A stretch of DNA of 64,000 bases from contig NZ_CADCST010000044.1 in assembly GCF_902804485.1 (NCBI RefSeq), positions 310 through 64,309 on the forward strand. Direction: 5' to 3'. The notes under the pieces are model-generated. The model did not search any database. It saw nothing but the letters and a program-made list of their open reading frames with translations, and was not told the DNA's origin. The position numbers were made by a program, and so were the translations under genes. The DNA comes from Flavobacterium collinsii (GTDB taxonomy: Bacteria; Bacteroidota; Bacteroidia; Flavobacteriales; Flavobacteriaceae). Positions 26,876 to 35,521 of the stretch are shown one piece after another; position 1 is the first letter of the stretch; each line of letters starts with the position of its first letter.

Positions 26876-29503
26876 TTATGGTTTTACTACTTTGTTTAAA
26901 ACTAATGGAGCCTGTAATAAATCATAATCATGTGTATAAACTAAGTATTTGTTGTACCATACGGGAGAGAATTTTTCTTTAAAATCTCGCAACCCTTTGT
27001 AGTGCGCAAAATATTTTATTCTTTCATAAGCAAACTTCATAGATTTTTTAGGAAAGGTATCTGCATCTTCAATTCCACTCATTGCCGCCAATCCTAAATT
27101 AACAGAAGTGCAGCCCTGAGATTTTAAATAAGCGAAAAGTTCCAAAAGTATAAAATCTATGATACCGTTTGGGGCATCATTTGTTTTGCGAATCAAATCA
27201 TAAGTCCCTTCACCTTTGGCAAAATCAGGAATGACATTTAAAAAGGCTACTATTTTCTCTTCGGCATTCTCTACTGTAATAATGGTTTGCTGTTTGAGCT
27301 CTTCCCACTCAAATCTGCCTTGCGAAAAAACAATTTCACTTCTCCCGGTGCTCAAGAGCCACTCATCACTTACTGCTTTTATTTTTTGCAGCAATCCGTC
27401 TTTTACGGGTGCGGTATGAATTGTTGTTTGAAAGCCTTTCTCTTTGACTTTACTGATCGCATTACGCAATGATTTTTTGGCTCCTCCTTCCATTGTAAAT
27501 ACAGACAGATCGACAACAGCTTCCTGTCCGATAAATAAGTTTTTTTTGTGCAGTGAAGCAAACAATTCTAGGTTGTCTTCCGGTACCCGATAATAAATGC
27601 TTCTTAAGCCGTTCTCGTAACAATAAACATCAAATTCGATTATACATTGTTTGATTTCATCTACTGATGTCGCTACGGGGTTTTCCAAGACTACAGCAAA
27701 ATTATCGGCCACGCGATACGCCAGAAAAGATTTTTTACTTTCAGCGATAAAGATGTTTTTATCATCATAGGTTTTAAAATAATCCAAAGAAGAAGTACCA
27801 TACTGTTTCAAAAGCTCGGATGCCAACAAAAAATCATCTTCAACCGCTTCTTTTTTTATGGTGTAAGGCCGTATTAAAGCAAAAACTAGAAATGCAATTG
27901 ATAAAAAGCCACAGATGTTGATCGATAGTAAAAAGTGTCTTGCAAATCTGTCAAGCGGTACCAAATCTGAGCTCCCGATCAAAAAAAAGTTTTGCAGTGC
28001 ATATTTTATGGATTCCTGCCAATGAAAGTCAATATCAAAATGTTTTTTATCCAGAAAATAGAATCCCAGGATCCCATACAATAAAACTGCTGCAATGCTA
28101 ATTAAAACCGTTTTTAGTCCAATGCTTTGCAAATGGGAGCTACTTTTTATATAATATTCTTTTCGGGTAATAATTAAACTAACGAGTACAATCAGGGCAA
28201 TTACAGCTTCTTCATAATCGATCGCTTTGGTAAGGTGCCCGATGATTGAAATAGTGGTTAAAAAAACAGCAGACCACCAGGCATTACGGAGCCCCTTTAG
28301 CATAAAAGCAGCATTCACCAGCATAAATAAGCCAGCCGTTATCACAAAATAATTCGAGGCTTTAATAGCCGAAACAGGGATAATATTTTTCAAAATGTGT
28401 AAACGTTCTGAGATAGCCGGAGTTAAAACGGATACTATGTTTACTAATCCCAAAACAAAAAGCAAAAAAGAAGGCACAACACGCATCAATAATTTATTGG
28501 CATTGAATGCAAAAATGAATGCCCCGGCCAACAATGGAATCCAAAATTCAAAGAAACGATATAAAAAAGTAATAGCTATCGCACTTACGCTATCAAAGCC
28601 AAATTGTAACAATATAAAACTCATCGAAATTTCGATAGCACCAAGCCCACGGAGAAAGGGGGAAACGATCAAAAATATAACCGAAATAATATAGCCCATT
28701 AAAGCGGCAGGAAGTGAAGGTGTAAAGCCCAAAGCAATCATTGCAATATACAAATGAGCTATTCCGACAAACTCAATGAGAACAGAATAAAAGACAACCT
28801 CCAAAAAATTCTTCTTTATGATTTCGTTCTGTTGTAAATCATCCAGAAAAACCACCGCAGAGGGGAGAAACTTTATGATCAAACGGTATAAGCTCCCCTT
28901 TTTCAGAATCGAATCGTAAATAAAAAAGATGCTTAAACTTAAGACAATGACAGCTCCCAACGCATACCATTCTCCAGATCCGGCAGTTCCCTGAAACAAA
29001 GAGTACATCAAAGCCGGAATGGCAACAATGATAACCGAAAGTATCCCCACAAAACCATATACGATGGAAGCAAAATGAATTTTAGTTGGTTTTACTCCAC
29101 TCTTTTCAATTGATTTTGTAAAAAAGGCCAAAGAAGAAATTCCACCTGCCGGTAAAAAAACGCTGACAAAATTTCGTTTCAAAAATAAAATCACGGCCTG
29201 CTTAAAAGATATTTCACTCTGAACCGCTTTAAAGGAGGCAAAATACATTAACCCCTGAAGTGATACATAAATAAAAGCGAGAGCAACTCCGGACAAAACC
29301 CAAAAAAAACTGGCATTTGCAATTGCGTCTTTAACTTCTCGCAACTCTGATCGCTCATGCTTGATAAACCAGATTCCAATTCCAATAAAAAAAATGGTCA
29401 GTATAAACTGTCTAATAATCTTATCGTTTTCACGTAAAAAAGAAACTCCTTTTCGGTCTTTAAAAAAACTCAAAAATGTATTAGGAATCAGTAGTACCTT
29501 CAT
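26876..29503 (-). CDS. mprF: Bifunctional phosphatidylglycerol lysyltransferase/flippase
   Basis: MprF moves an aminoacyl group, usually lysine, from charged tRNA to phosphatidylglycerol or related lipids and flips the product outward. This lowers negative surface charge and binding of cationic peptides. The 875 residues match the family. Residues about 30-545 contain some 14 membrane helices, including the flippase core (PAGGISSLAFF, FLRGLGAIEISM). Residues about 555-860 form the DUF2156 GNAT-like synthase domain (FAVVLENPV, YDLIRKTNDAPNGIIDF, LGLAAMSGI). It is first in an apparent operon with a DUF998 protein and a VirJ/AcvB-type hydrolase. Which amino acid and lipid are used cannot be read from the sequence. 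Confidence 0.92.
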   Translation of the reverse strand: MKVLLIPNTFLSFFKDRKGVSFLRENDKIIRQFILTIFFIGIGIWFIKHERSELREVKDAIANASFFWVLSGVALAFIYVSLQGLMYFASFKAVQSEISFKQAVILFLKRNFVSVFLPAGGISSLAFFTKSIEKSGVKPTKIHFASIVYGFVGILSVIIVAIPALMYSLFQGTAGSGEWYALGAVIVLSLSIFFIYDSILKKGSLYRLIIKFLPSAVVFLDDLQQNEIIKKNFLEVVFYSVLIEFVGIAHLYIAMIALGFTPSLPAALMGYIISVIFLIVSPFLRGLGAIEISMSFILLQFGFDSVSAIAITFLYRFFEFWIPLLAGAFIFAFNANKLLMRVVPSFLLFVLGLVNIVSVLTPAISERLHILKNIIPVSAIKASNYFVITAGLFMLVNAAFMLKGLRNAWWSAVFLTTISIIGHLTKAIDYEEAVIALIVLVSLIITRKEYYIKSSSHLQSIGLKTVLISIAAVLLYGILGFYFLDKKHFDIDFHWQESIKYALQNFFLIGSSDLVPLDRFARHFLLSINICGFLSIAFLVFALIRPYTIKKEAVEDDFLLASELLKQYGTSSLDYFKTYDDKNIFIAESKKSFLAYRVADNFAVVLENPVATSVDEIKQCIIEFDVYCYENGLRSIYYRVPEDNLELFASLHKKNLFIGQEAVVDLSVFTMEGGAKKSLRNAISKVKEKGFQTTIHTAPVKDGLLQKIKAVSDEWLLSTGRSEIVFSQGRFEWEELKQQTIITVENAEEKIVAFLNVIPDFAKGEGTYDLIRKTNDAPNGIIDFILLELFAYLKSQGCTSVNLGLAAMSGIEDADTFPKKSMKFAYERIKYFAHYKGLRDFKEKFSPVWYNKYLVYTHDYDLLQAPLVLNKVVKP

Positions 29504-29810
29504 GTTATTGGGGGATAATTTACTTATGAAAAATCAAACCAACTTCTCTATAAATATACGACAATTATCTATCGCTCAAATCCTTACAATACTATTTTTC
29601 TCACTTTATATATCCAGATCGATTAAACTGTTAACCAATGAAAAATCCAGAACCGGTACATCCACATCAGAAACTATGCGAACATACTATCATAGAACAT
29701 ATAAAACAAGACTTTCAAAACTGTAGCTATCCAATTGAAAAGTTGAACGCAGCATTATAATCGATCAACTAAATGGTCGAAAATTTCATTATCAGAAACT
29801 TGTATAAACA
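29504..29810. other. Intergenic region upstream of mprF
   Basis: AT-rich gap between the mprF start and the cox operon terminator. I find no gene and no clear TAnnTTTG box oriented toward mprF. A small plus-strand frame here runs out of the mprF coding region and has no recognisable protein character. Confidence 0.6.
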
Positions 29811-29811
29811 A

Positions 29812-29839
29812 AAAAGACTGTCTTTTCAGACAGTCTTTT
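29812..29839 (-). terminator. Terminator of the act-cox operon
   Basis: AAAAGACTGTC (29812-29822) and GACAGTCTTTT (29829-29839) form a perfect 11-bp stem around a 6-nt loop, ending 10 bp past the cox subunit I stop. A and T flanks on both sides make it bidirectional in principle. Confidence 0.9.
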
Positions 29840-29848
29840 AAAATATTT

Positions 29849-31651
29849 TTAGTGGTGTAAAACTTCTTCACCTTCTTTCATTGGTACATTTTGCGGTACA
29901 AAATCTACATCGTGATTTGGGTTACTGTAGTCATAAGGCCAACGATATACATGAGGAATTTCACCTGGCCAGTTACCGTGGATATGTTCTACCGGAGTAG
30001 TCCACTCTAATGTTGTTGATTTCCATGGATTCTGAACAGCTTTCTTACCATAGAAAATACTACTAAAGAAGTTGTATAAGAATACCAATTGGAACGCACC
30101 TCCTACAAGAGCAAATGTTGTAATCAAAACATTCACATTTTGTAAATCATCAAATAATGGGAAGTTCGTGTTTGTATAGTAACGTCTTGGTAAACCAGCT
30201 AATCCAATAAAGTGCATTGGGAAGAAAACTCCGTAAGCACAAACAGCTGTTATCCAAAAGTGAATGTAACCTAAGTTTTTATTCAACATTCTACCGTACA
30301 TTTTTGGGAACCAGTGATAAATACCAGCAAACATTCCGTAAAGTGCAGAGATACCCATTACTAAGTGAAAGTGAGCAATTACGAAGTAAGTATCGTGAAC
30401 GTTAATATCTAAAGTACTGTCTCCTAAAATAATTCCAGTTAAACCTCCCGTAATGAAAGTAGAAACCATTCCGATAGAGAATAACATTGCAGGGTTGAAT
30501 TGTAAGTTACCTTTCCATAAAGTTGTAATCCAGTTGAACGCTTTTACAGCAGATGGAATTGCAATCAATAAAGTAGTGAAGGTAAATACAGATCCTAAGA
30601 AAGGATTCATACCTGAAATAAACATGTGATGACCCCAAACAATCGTAGATAAAAATGCAATTGCAAGAACCGACATGATCATCGCTCTGTATCCAAAAAT
30701 TGGTTTACGAGAATTCGTAGCCATAATTTCAGAAACAAGTCCCATTGCAGGTAAGATTACAATATAAACCTCAGGGTGTCCTAAAAACCAGAATAAGTGT
30801 TCGAACAATACAGGAGAACCTCCTTGGTAGTGTAAAACTTCTCCGGCAATATAGATATCAGATAAGAAGAATGAAGTACCAAAACTTCTGTCAAAGATCA
30901 ATAATAAAGCAGCAGACAACAATACAGGGAATGAAATAACACCAATGATAGCTGTTACGAAAAATGTCCAGATTGTTAATGGAAGTCTTGTCATAGACAT
31001 TCCTTTAGTTCTAAGGTTGATTACTGTTACAATGTAGTTTAAAGATCCCATTAAAGAAGATGCAATAAAGATAGCCATCGAAACTAACCATAAAGTCATA
31101 CCTGTTCCAGAACCTGGAATTGCTTGAGGTAAAGCACTTAATGGAGGGTAAATTGTCCAACCCGCAGATGCTGGTCCAGCTTCAACAAATAATGAACATA
31201 ACATTATTACAGCAGATACGAAAAACAACCAGTATGAAATCATATTCATAAATCCGGAAGCCATATCTCGCGCTCCAATTTGAAGTGGAATCAATAAATT
31301 ACTAAAGGTTCCGCTCAAACCGGCCGTCAGTACAAAGAATACCATGATGGTACCGTGAATTGTAACTAAGGCCAAATAAATATCATTTGCCATTACACCA
31401 TCAGGTGCAAATTTATCTCCTAATAAAACATTAAAGATTTTGAAAGACTCTTCTGGCCAAGCCAATTGCATTCTGAAAAGCAAAGACATTGCAATACCAA
31501 TAATACCCATAATGATACCGGTAATTAAATATTGCTTAGCAATCATTTTGTGATCAATACTAAAAATATATTTAGTAATGAACGTGTCTTTATGATGATG
31601 TTCGTGCTCGTGATCGTGTCCGTGATCGTGACCGTGCGCTTCTGCTGACAT
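29849..31651 (-). CDS. ctaD: Cytochrome c oxidase subunit I
   Basis: Catalytic subunit of the aa3-type heme-copper oxidase, which reduces O2 to water and pumps protons. The 600 residues give 12 or more membrane helices. The CuB/active-site motif FWFLGHPEVYIVILP, the YLALVTIHGTIMVFF helix and the heme-ligand segment YFVIAHFHLVMG are all clear. Residues 4-20 form an unusual His/Glu/Asp-rich head (GHDHGHDHEHEHHH), a possible copper or other metal binder. It is the last gene of the actABCDEF-coxBA operon; the known Flavobacterium johnsoniae enzyme forms a supercomplex with alternative complex III. Confidence 0.97.
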   Translation of the reverse strand: MSAEAHGHDHGHDHEHEHHHKDTFITKYIFSIDHKMIAKQYLITGIIMGIIGIAMSLLFRMQLAWPEESFKIFNVLLGDKFAPDGVMANDIYLALVTIHGTIMVFFVLTAGLSGTFSNLLIPLQIGARDMASGFMNMISYWLFFVSAVIMLCSLFVEAGPASAGWTIYPPLSALPQAIPGSGTGMTLWLVSMAIFIASSLMGSLNYIVTVINLRTKGMSMTRLPLTIWTFFVTAIIGVISFPVLLSAALLLIFDRSFGTSFFLSDIYIAGEVLHYQGGSPVLFEHLFWFLGHPEVYIVILPAMGLVSEIMATNSRKPIFGYRAMIMSVLAIAFLSTIVWGHHMFISGMNPFLGSVFTFTTLLIAIPSAVKAFNWITTLWKGNLQFNPAMLFSIGMVSTFITGGLTGIILGDSTLDINVHDTYFVIAHFHLVMGISALYGMFAGIYHWFPKMYGRMLNKNLGYIHFWITAVCAYGVFFPMHFIGLAGLPRRYYTNTNFPLFDDLQNVNVLITTFALVGGAFQLVFLYNFFSSIFYGKKAVQNPWKSTTLEWTTPVEHIHGNWPGEIPHVYRWPYDYSNPNHDVDFVPQNVPMKEGEEVLHH

Positions 31652-31681
31652 ATATGTGTACTTTAAATTTTCTTAATAATA

Positions 31682-32875
31682 TTATTTCATAGCCACTTTA
31701 GCTACAACTGCCTTAACCGTATCGATAACTGCTTTCACAGTATCTTTAGCTGTACTATCAGTGCTCGCTTTTGCTTCTTCACCAGCCTTTTTTTCAGCAT
31801 CTGCAGCAGCAGCGGCTTTAATATCCTGAGCTAATGTAGTTTTTTCGCTTAACCATTTTTTATACTCTTCCGGAGTATCCACAACTACTTTCATTTGCAT
31901 GTTGTAGTGAGAAGCTCCACAAATTTTATTACATAATAATAAATAGTCAAATGTATAAGGATCTAAAGCTGTTCCTCCTTTAGCAACTAACTCAACGCTT
32001 TTTTCAGCTCTAAGTTTGTTGATGTGCGCAACTTTTTCTACCATAAATGGTAATTCTCTGTATTCAGAAGTTGTATACGTTGGAATAAAAGCAAATTCAG
32101 TAACCATTCCAGGAACACAGTTCATTTGCGCTCTAAAGTGAGGCATGTAAGCTGAGTGTAATACGTCCTGAGAACGCATTTTGAAATGTACTTTTTTACC
32201 TTTTGGAATATGCAATTCAGAAACAATAATATCGTCCTGAGCGTTAGGGTCAGACATATCAACTCCTAATGTGTTGATACCTTCGATTAAACGAACGTTT
32301 GCTTTTCCTAAAACATTATCCTGACCAGCATATCTTGCTGTCCATTTAAATTGTTGTGCGTATAATTCGATTTCGATTACATCTTCGTCTTTATCCACAA
32401 ACATAATGTTGTTCCAAGCGTACAATCCGTAAAGGATCAAACAAGCCAACACTACAGATGGAATAATACTCCAGATTGCTTCTAATTTATTACTATCAGC
32501 AAAGAATAAAGCTTTTTTATCTTTATTTCCTCTGTTTTTAAAAGAGAACCAGTATAATAATCCTTGTGTAATAAATTGAACTACAAAAATTAAAACCCAA
32601 GTAATATTCATTAAATTATCTACTAAAAGTCCGTGCTCTGAAGCAGGAGTATGAAGTGCTAAACCACCCCATTTTAGTAAACCGTAAATCGTAAAGATAT
32701 AAATGAATGCCAAAAAGCCAAACATGATATATCCCTGAACATTATTATCATTATCCGATGCAACCTGAGAATCGTCCGAAGAAGATCCTACCTGAGTAAG
32801 ATCAAATATCTTGGTCAATTGCCACAAAGCAACTGCTAATAAAACTAAAACTATAATTACCAACAAACTTGTCAT
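31682..32875 (-). CDS. ctaC: Cytochrome c oxidase subunit II
   Basis: Carries the CuA centre that receives electrons from ACIII cytochrome c domains and passes them to subunit I. At 397 residues it is longer than many homologues. There is an N-terminal membrane helix, then two more near residues 45-70 and 90-115. The cupredoxin domain shows DVLHSAYMPHF and the CuA ligand set CNKICGASHYNM near 313-326. The tail from about 350 is Ala/Lys/Asp-rich and low complexity. It lies between actF and coxA with gaps of about 20-30 bp, consistent with one respiratory operon. Confidence 0.96.
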   Translation of the reverse strand: MTSLLVIIVLVLLAVALWQLTKIFDLTQVGSSSDDSQVASDNDNNVQGYIMFGFLAFIYIFTIYGLLKWGGLALHTPASEHGLLVDNLMNITWVLIFVVQFITQGLLYWFSFKNRGNKDKKALFFADSNKLEAIWSIIPSVVLACLILYGLYAWNNIMFVDKDEDVIEIELYAQQFKWTARYAGQDNVLGKANVRLIEGINTLGVDMSDPNAQDDIIVSELHIPKGKKVHFKMRSQDVLHSAYMPHFRAQMNCVPGMVTEFAFIPTYTTSEYRELPFMVEKVAHINKLRAEKSVELVAKGGTALDPYTFDYLLLCNKICGASHYNMQMKVVVDTPEEYKKWLSEKTTLAQDIKAAAAADAEKKAGEEAKASTDSTAKDTVKAVIDTVKAVVAKVAMK

Positions 32876-32894
32876 CTGTTTACTTCTTTAAATA

Positions 32895-34415
32895 TTAATA
32901 ATGAAAATGTTTACTTTCTTCAATGAAAGGATTTCTTTTTGCTAACAAAGGAGCTTTAGCTAATGCAGTAAACACTACAAAAATAAACAATCCTAAGAAG
33001 AAAAGAATAGAGGCAATTTCAGGAACTCCAATAAACCATTTATCTCCAACTGTACCTGGCATAATCATATTAAAGAAATCAACATAGTGTCCTAATAAGA
33101 TCACTACACCGGCCATTACAATAACCCAGCTAAGACGTTTGAAGTCTGTATTGATCAATATTAATAATGGGAACACAAAGTTCATAACTACAGCTCCAAA
33201 AAATGGTAAGTTGTATAATTGAATTCTGGTTACAAAGTAAGTAACCTCTTCAGGAATATTAGCATACCAGATCAACATAAACTGTGAGAACCATAAGTAT
33301 GTCCAGAAAACACTGATACCAAACATGAATTTAGCTAAATCGTGAATGTGGCTTGTATTTACATACTCTAAATATCCTTTAGATTTCAAGTAGATTGTTA
33401 CTAATGCGATTGAAGTGATACCACTTACAAAGAAAGAAGCAAAAACATACCATCCGAACAATGTACTGAACCAGTGTGGATCAAATGACATAATCCAGTC
33501 CCAAGACATAATAGACTCAGATACGATGAAGAAAACTAAGAATCCTGCAGATAACTTAAAGTTCTTTTTGTAGTATAGGTCATCATTAGCTTCATCCTGA
33601 GCCAAACAGTTTTTTGCTGAATAGTGACGGTATAAGTTCCATCCTATTAAGAAGATTGCTGCTCTGATGATCCAGAATGGAAAGTTCAGGTAACCTGCTT
33701 TTCCAGCAATGATAGCGTCATAGTTAGCGTGTTTTGGATCTGTAACTCCTTCTCCTAACCATACAAAGATGTGGTTAAAATGCAATCCGCAAAGTACTAA
33801 AATGATAAAGAATATAACAGAACCAGCAGGTAAGTAAGCTGTGATTCCCTGCATTACTCTAAACAATACCGGAGACCAACCTGCCTGAGCAACTTGTTGA
33901 ATAGCATAGAATGCTAAAACTCCCATAGAAAGTAGTAAAAAGAAAATACAAGCAACATATAGTGCCGACCATGGTTTGTTTTGCAATTGGTGCAATACAT
34001 GCTCCAAATGTTTTTCATGTTCACCTGCGGCATCAACTTTCGCATGCTCTCCACCTTCGTGTGAATCATGTGAAGCTTTTGCAGCTTCATGAGAAACTGC
34101 TGGAGTTTCTGCGTGCGCAGCACCTTTAAGTGAATCATGTGAAGCTACTGCTGTATCATGAGAAACTGCTGGAGCTTCTGCATGCGCAGCACCTTCATGT
34201 GAAGCTTCTTTAGCTTCATGACCTGCAGTTTCATGAGAAGCTTCGGCAGCTTCACCATGCGCAGCACCATGAGAACCATGAGCATCTGCAGCTAGTATTT
34301 TTTCAACTTCTTGAATATCTTTAGGCGCACTTAAAAAACCATACCCAATTCCTAATAGGCCAAGAACCATTAGGATGATAGAAAAAGTTTTTAATTTACT
34401 TGAAAATGTATACAT
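32895..34415 (-). CDS. actF: Alternative complex III subunit ActF
   Basis: ActF is one of the two NrfD-related/quinone-side membrane subunits of alternative complex III, paired with ActC. The ATG at 34415 is preferred; the longer frame starts with TTG at 34442. After one N-terminal helix comes a His/Ala/Glu-rich stretch at about residues 38-135, built from short words such as ASHDS, AHAE and SHET. About ten membrane helices follow (for example SIMSWDWIMSFDPHWFSTLFGW and the LNFPFWIIRAA region). The membrane core has the expected length; the His-rich insert is the odd part. The gene directly follows actE. Confidence 0.92.
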   Translation of the reverse strand: MYTFSSKLKTFSIILMVLGLLGIGYGFLSAPKDIQEVEKILAADAHGSHGAAHGEAAEASHETAGHEAKEASHEGAAHAEAPAVSHDTAVASHDSLKGAAHAETPAVSHEAAKASHDSHEGGEHAKVDAAGEHEKHLEHVLHQLQNKPWSALYVACIFFLLLSMGVLAFYAIQQVAQAGWSPVLFRVMQGITAYLPAGSVIFFIILVLCGLHFNHIFVWLGEGVTDPKHANYDAIIAGKAGYLNFPFWIIRAAIFLIGWNLYRHYSAKNCLAQDEANDDLYYKKNFKLSAGFLVFFIVSESIMSWDWIMSFDPHWFSTLFGWYVFASFFVSGITSIALVTIYLKSKGYLEYVNTSHIHDLAKFMFGISVFWTYLWFSQFMLIWYANIPEEVTYFVTRIQLYNLPFFGAVVMNFVFPLLILINTDFKRLSWVIVMAGVVILLGHYVDFFNMIMPGTVGDKWFIGVPEIASILFFLGLFIFVVFTALAKAPLLAKRNPFIEESKHFHY

Positions 34416-34442
34416 ATCTATTACGATCAGTTTGTTCAACAA

Positions 34443-34988
34443 TTATAATTGGCTTTTTAGTTTTAGAACATAGTCAGCAACTAACCAACGTTCGTGGGCA
34501 CTTAATTGATTTGCATGTGAACCCATTGCGTTTAAACCATAAGTTTCAACGTGAAAGATACTTCCTTCAGTGATAACTCTGTCTTTGTAGCTAGGTACTC
34601 CAAGAAATTTTTCTCTTTCAACCAATTTACCTTTACCGTTTCCAGTTGCACCATGGCAGCTGATACAGTAAATTTCGAAAAGTTCTTTACCTTTTCCAGA
34701 ATTTCTATCTGCTTCACTCAAAGGTGATTTTAAATTGGCTTTCGCTAATTCATAACCCGCAGTTGAATTTTCATATTCGTAAGGTTCAAAACCTCTATTG
34801 ATAGTTCCTTCTACAGGAAGTTGTCCTTCTTTTCCTCCTTTAAATATTTTTGCTTCTGTGTATGGCTCGTAAGCAACAGATTCATACATATTTGGGAAAT
34901 ACTGATAGTTTGGTGCCGAATTATTGTGGCAAGATGAAACTAAAATAGTTATACCAACTAAAAGTGTTATTTTATATATCCTTTTCAT
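34443..34988 (-). CDS. actE: Alternative complex III cytochrome c subunit ActE
   Basis: This 181-residue lipoprotein cytochrome c is the mono-heme subunit of ACIII. The signal peptide ends in a lipobox (LVSSC near residue 20), so it should be lipid-anchored on the periplasmic side. The heme motif CISCH lies near residue 108, followed by GATGNGKG. The axial Met is probably in the NAMGSHANQLS segment. It may be the electron exit toward the CuA domain. It is placed 8 bp from actD and directly abuts actF. Confidence 0.95.
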   Translation of the reverse strand: MKRIYKITLLVGITILVSSCHNNSAPNYQYFPNMYESVAYEPYTEAKIFKGGKEGQLPVEGTINRGFEPYEYENSTAGYELAKANLKSPLSEADRNSGKGKELFEIYCISCHGATGNGKGKLVEREKFLGVPSYKDRVITEGSIFHVETYGLNAMGSHANQLSAHERWLVADYVLKLKSQL

Positions 34989-34996
34989 AGCTACAA

Positions 34997-35521
34997 TTAA
35001 TTCTTTTCAATTACTTTAACTTCAACAGCTCCTGTACCTTCGAAAAAAGAAACTAGTTCTGCTTCGTTATCATTTACAGCAACTTCCATTAAGAAATGGT
35101 CGTCTGTTGTTCTTACATCAGGATTTTCAGCTTGTTTGAATGGCCATAATCTACTTCTCATATAAAAAGTGATAACCATTAAGTGGGCAGCAAAAAATAC
35201 AGTCATCTCAAACATAATTGGCACAAAAGATGGCATATTTTGAATGAAACTGAAACTTGGCTTTCCACCAATATCCTGAGGCCAGTCATGAATCATGATA
35301 TAACTCATCATGAATGTTGCAACAGAAATACCAACACATCCGTATAAAAATGCACAAATTGCTAATCTTGTTGGTGCTAAGCCCATCGCTTTATCCAATC
35401 CGTGAACTGGGAATGGAGTAAAAACCTCCTCAATATGATGATGAGCAGCTCTGGTTTTCTTTACTGCATCCATCAAAATATCATCGTCATTATAAATGGC
35501 GTATATTACTTTATTACTCAT
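34997..35521 (-). CDS. actD: Alternative complex III subunit ActD (DUF3341)
   Basis: This 174-residue membrane protein of the DUF3341 family has two membrane helices near residues 55-80 and 98-125 and soluble ends. The N-terminal YAIYNDDDILMDAVKKTRAAHHHIEEVFTPFPVHGLD region is typical, with AMGLAPTRLA leading into helix 1. It is a structural subunit without cofactors. Its ATG lies inside the end of actC (8-bp overlap), so the two are translationally coupled. Confidence 0.94.
   Translation of the reverse strand: MSNKVIYAIYNDDDILMDAVKKTRAAHHHIEEVFTPFPVHGLDKAMGLAPTRLAICAFLYGCVGISVATFMMSYIMIHDWPQDIGGKPSFSFIQNMPSFVPIMFEMTVFFAAHLMVITFYMRSRLWPFKQAENPDVRTTDDHFLMEVAVNDNEAELVSFFEGTGAVEVKVIEKN

Noticed and set aside
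29361..29726. 121-codon plus-strand frame upstream of mprF
   Set aside because: Its first half is antisense to mprF and the rest has no recognisable domain, promoter or terminator.
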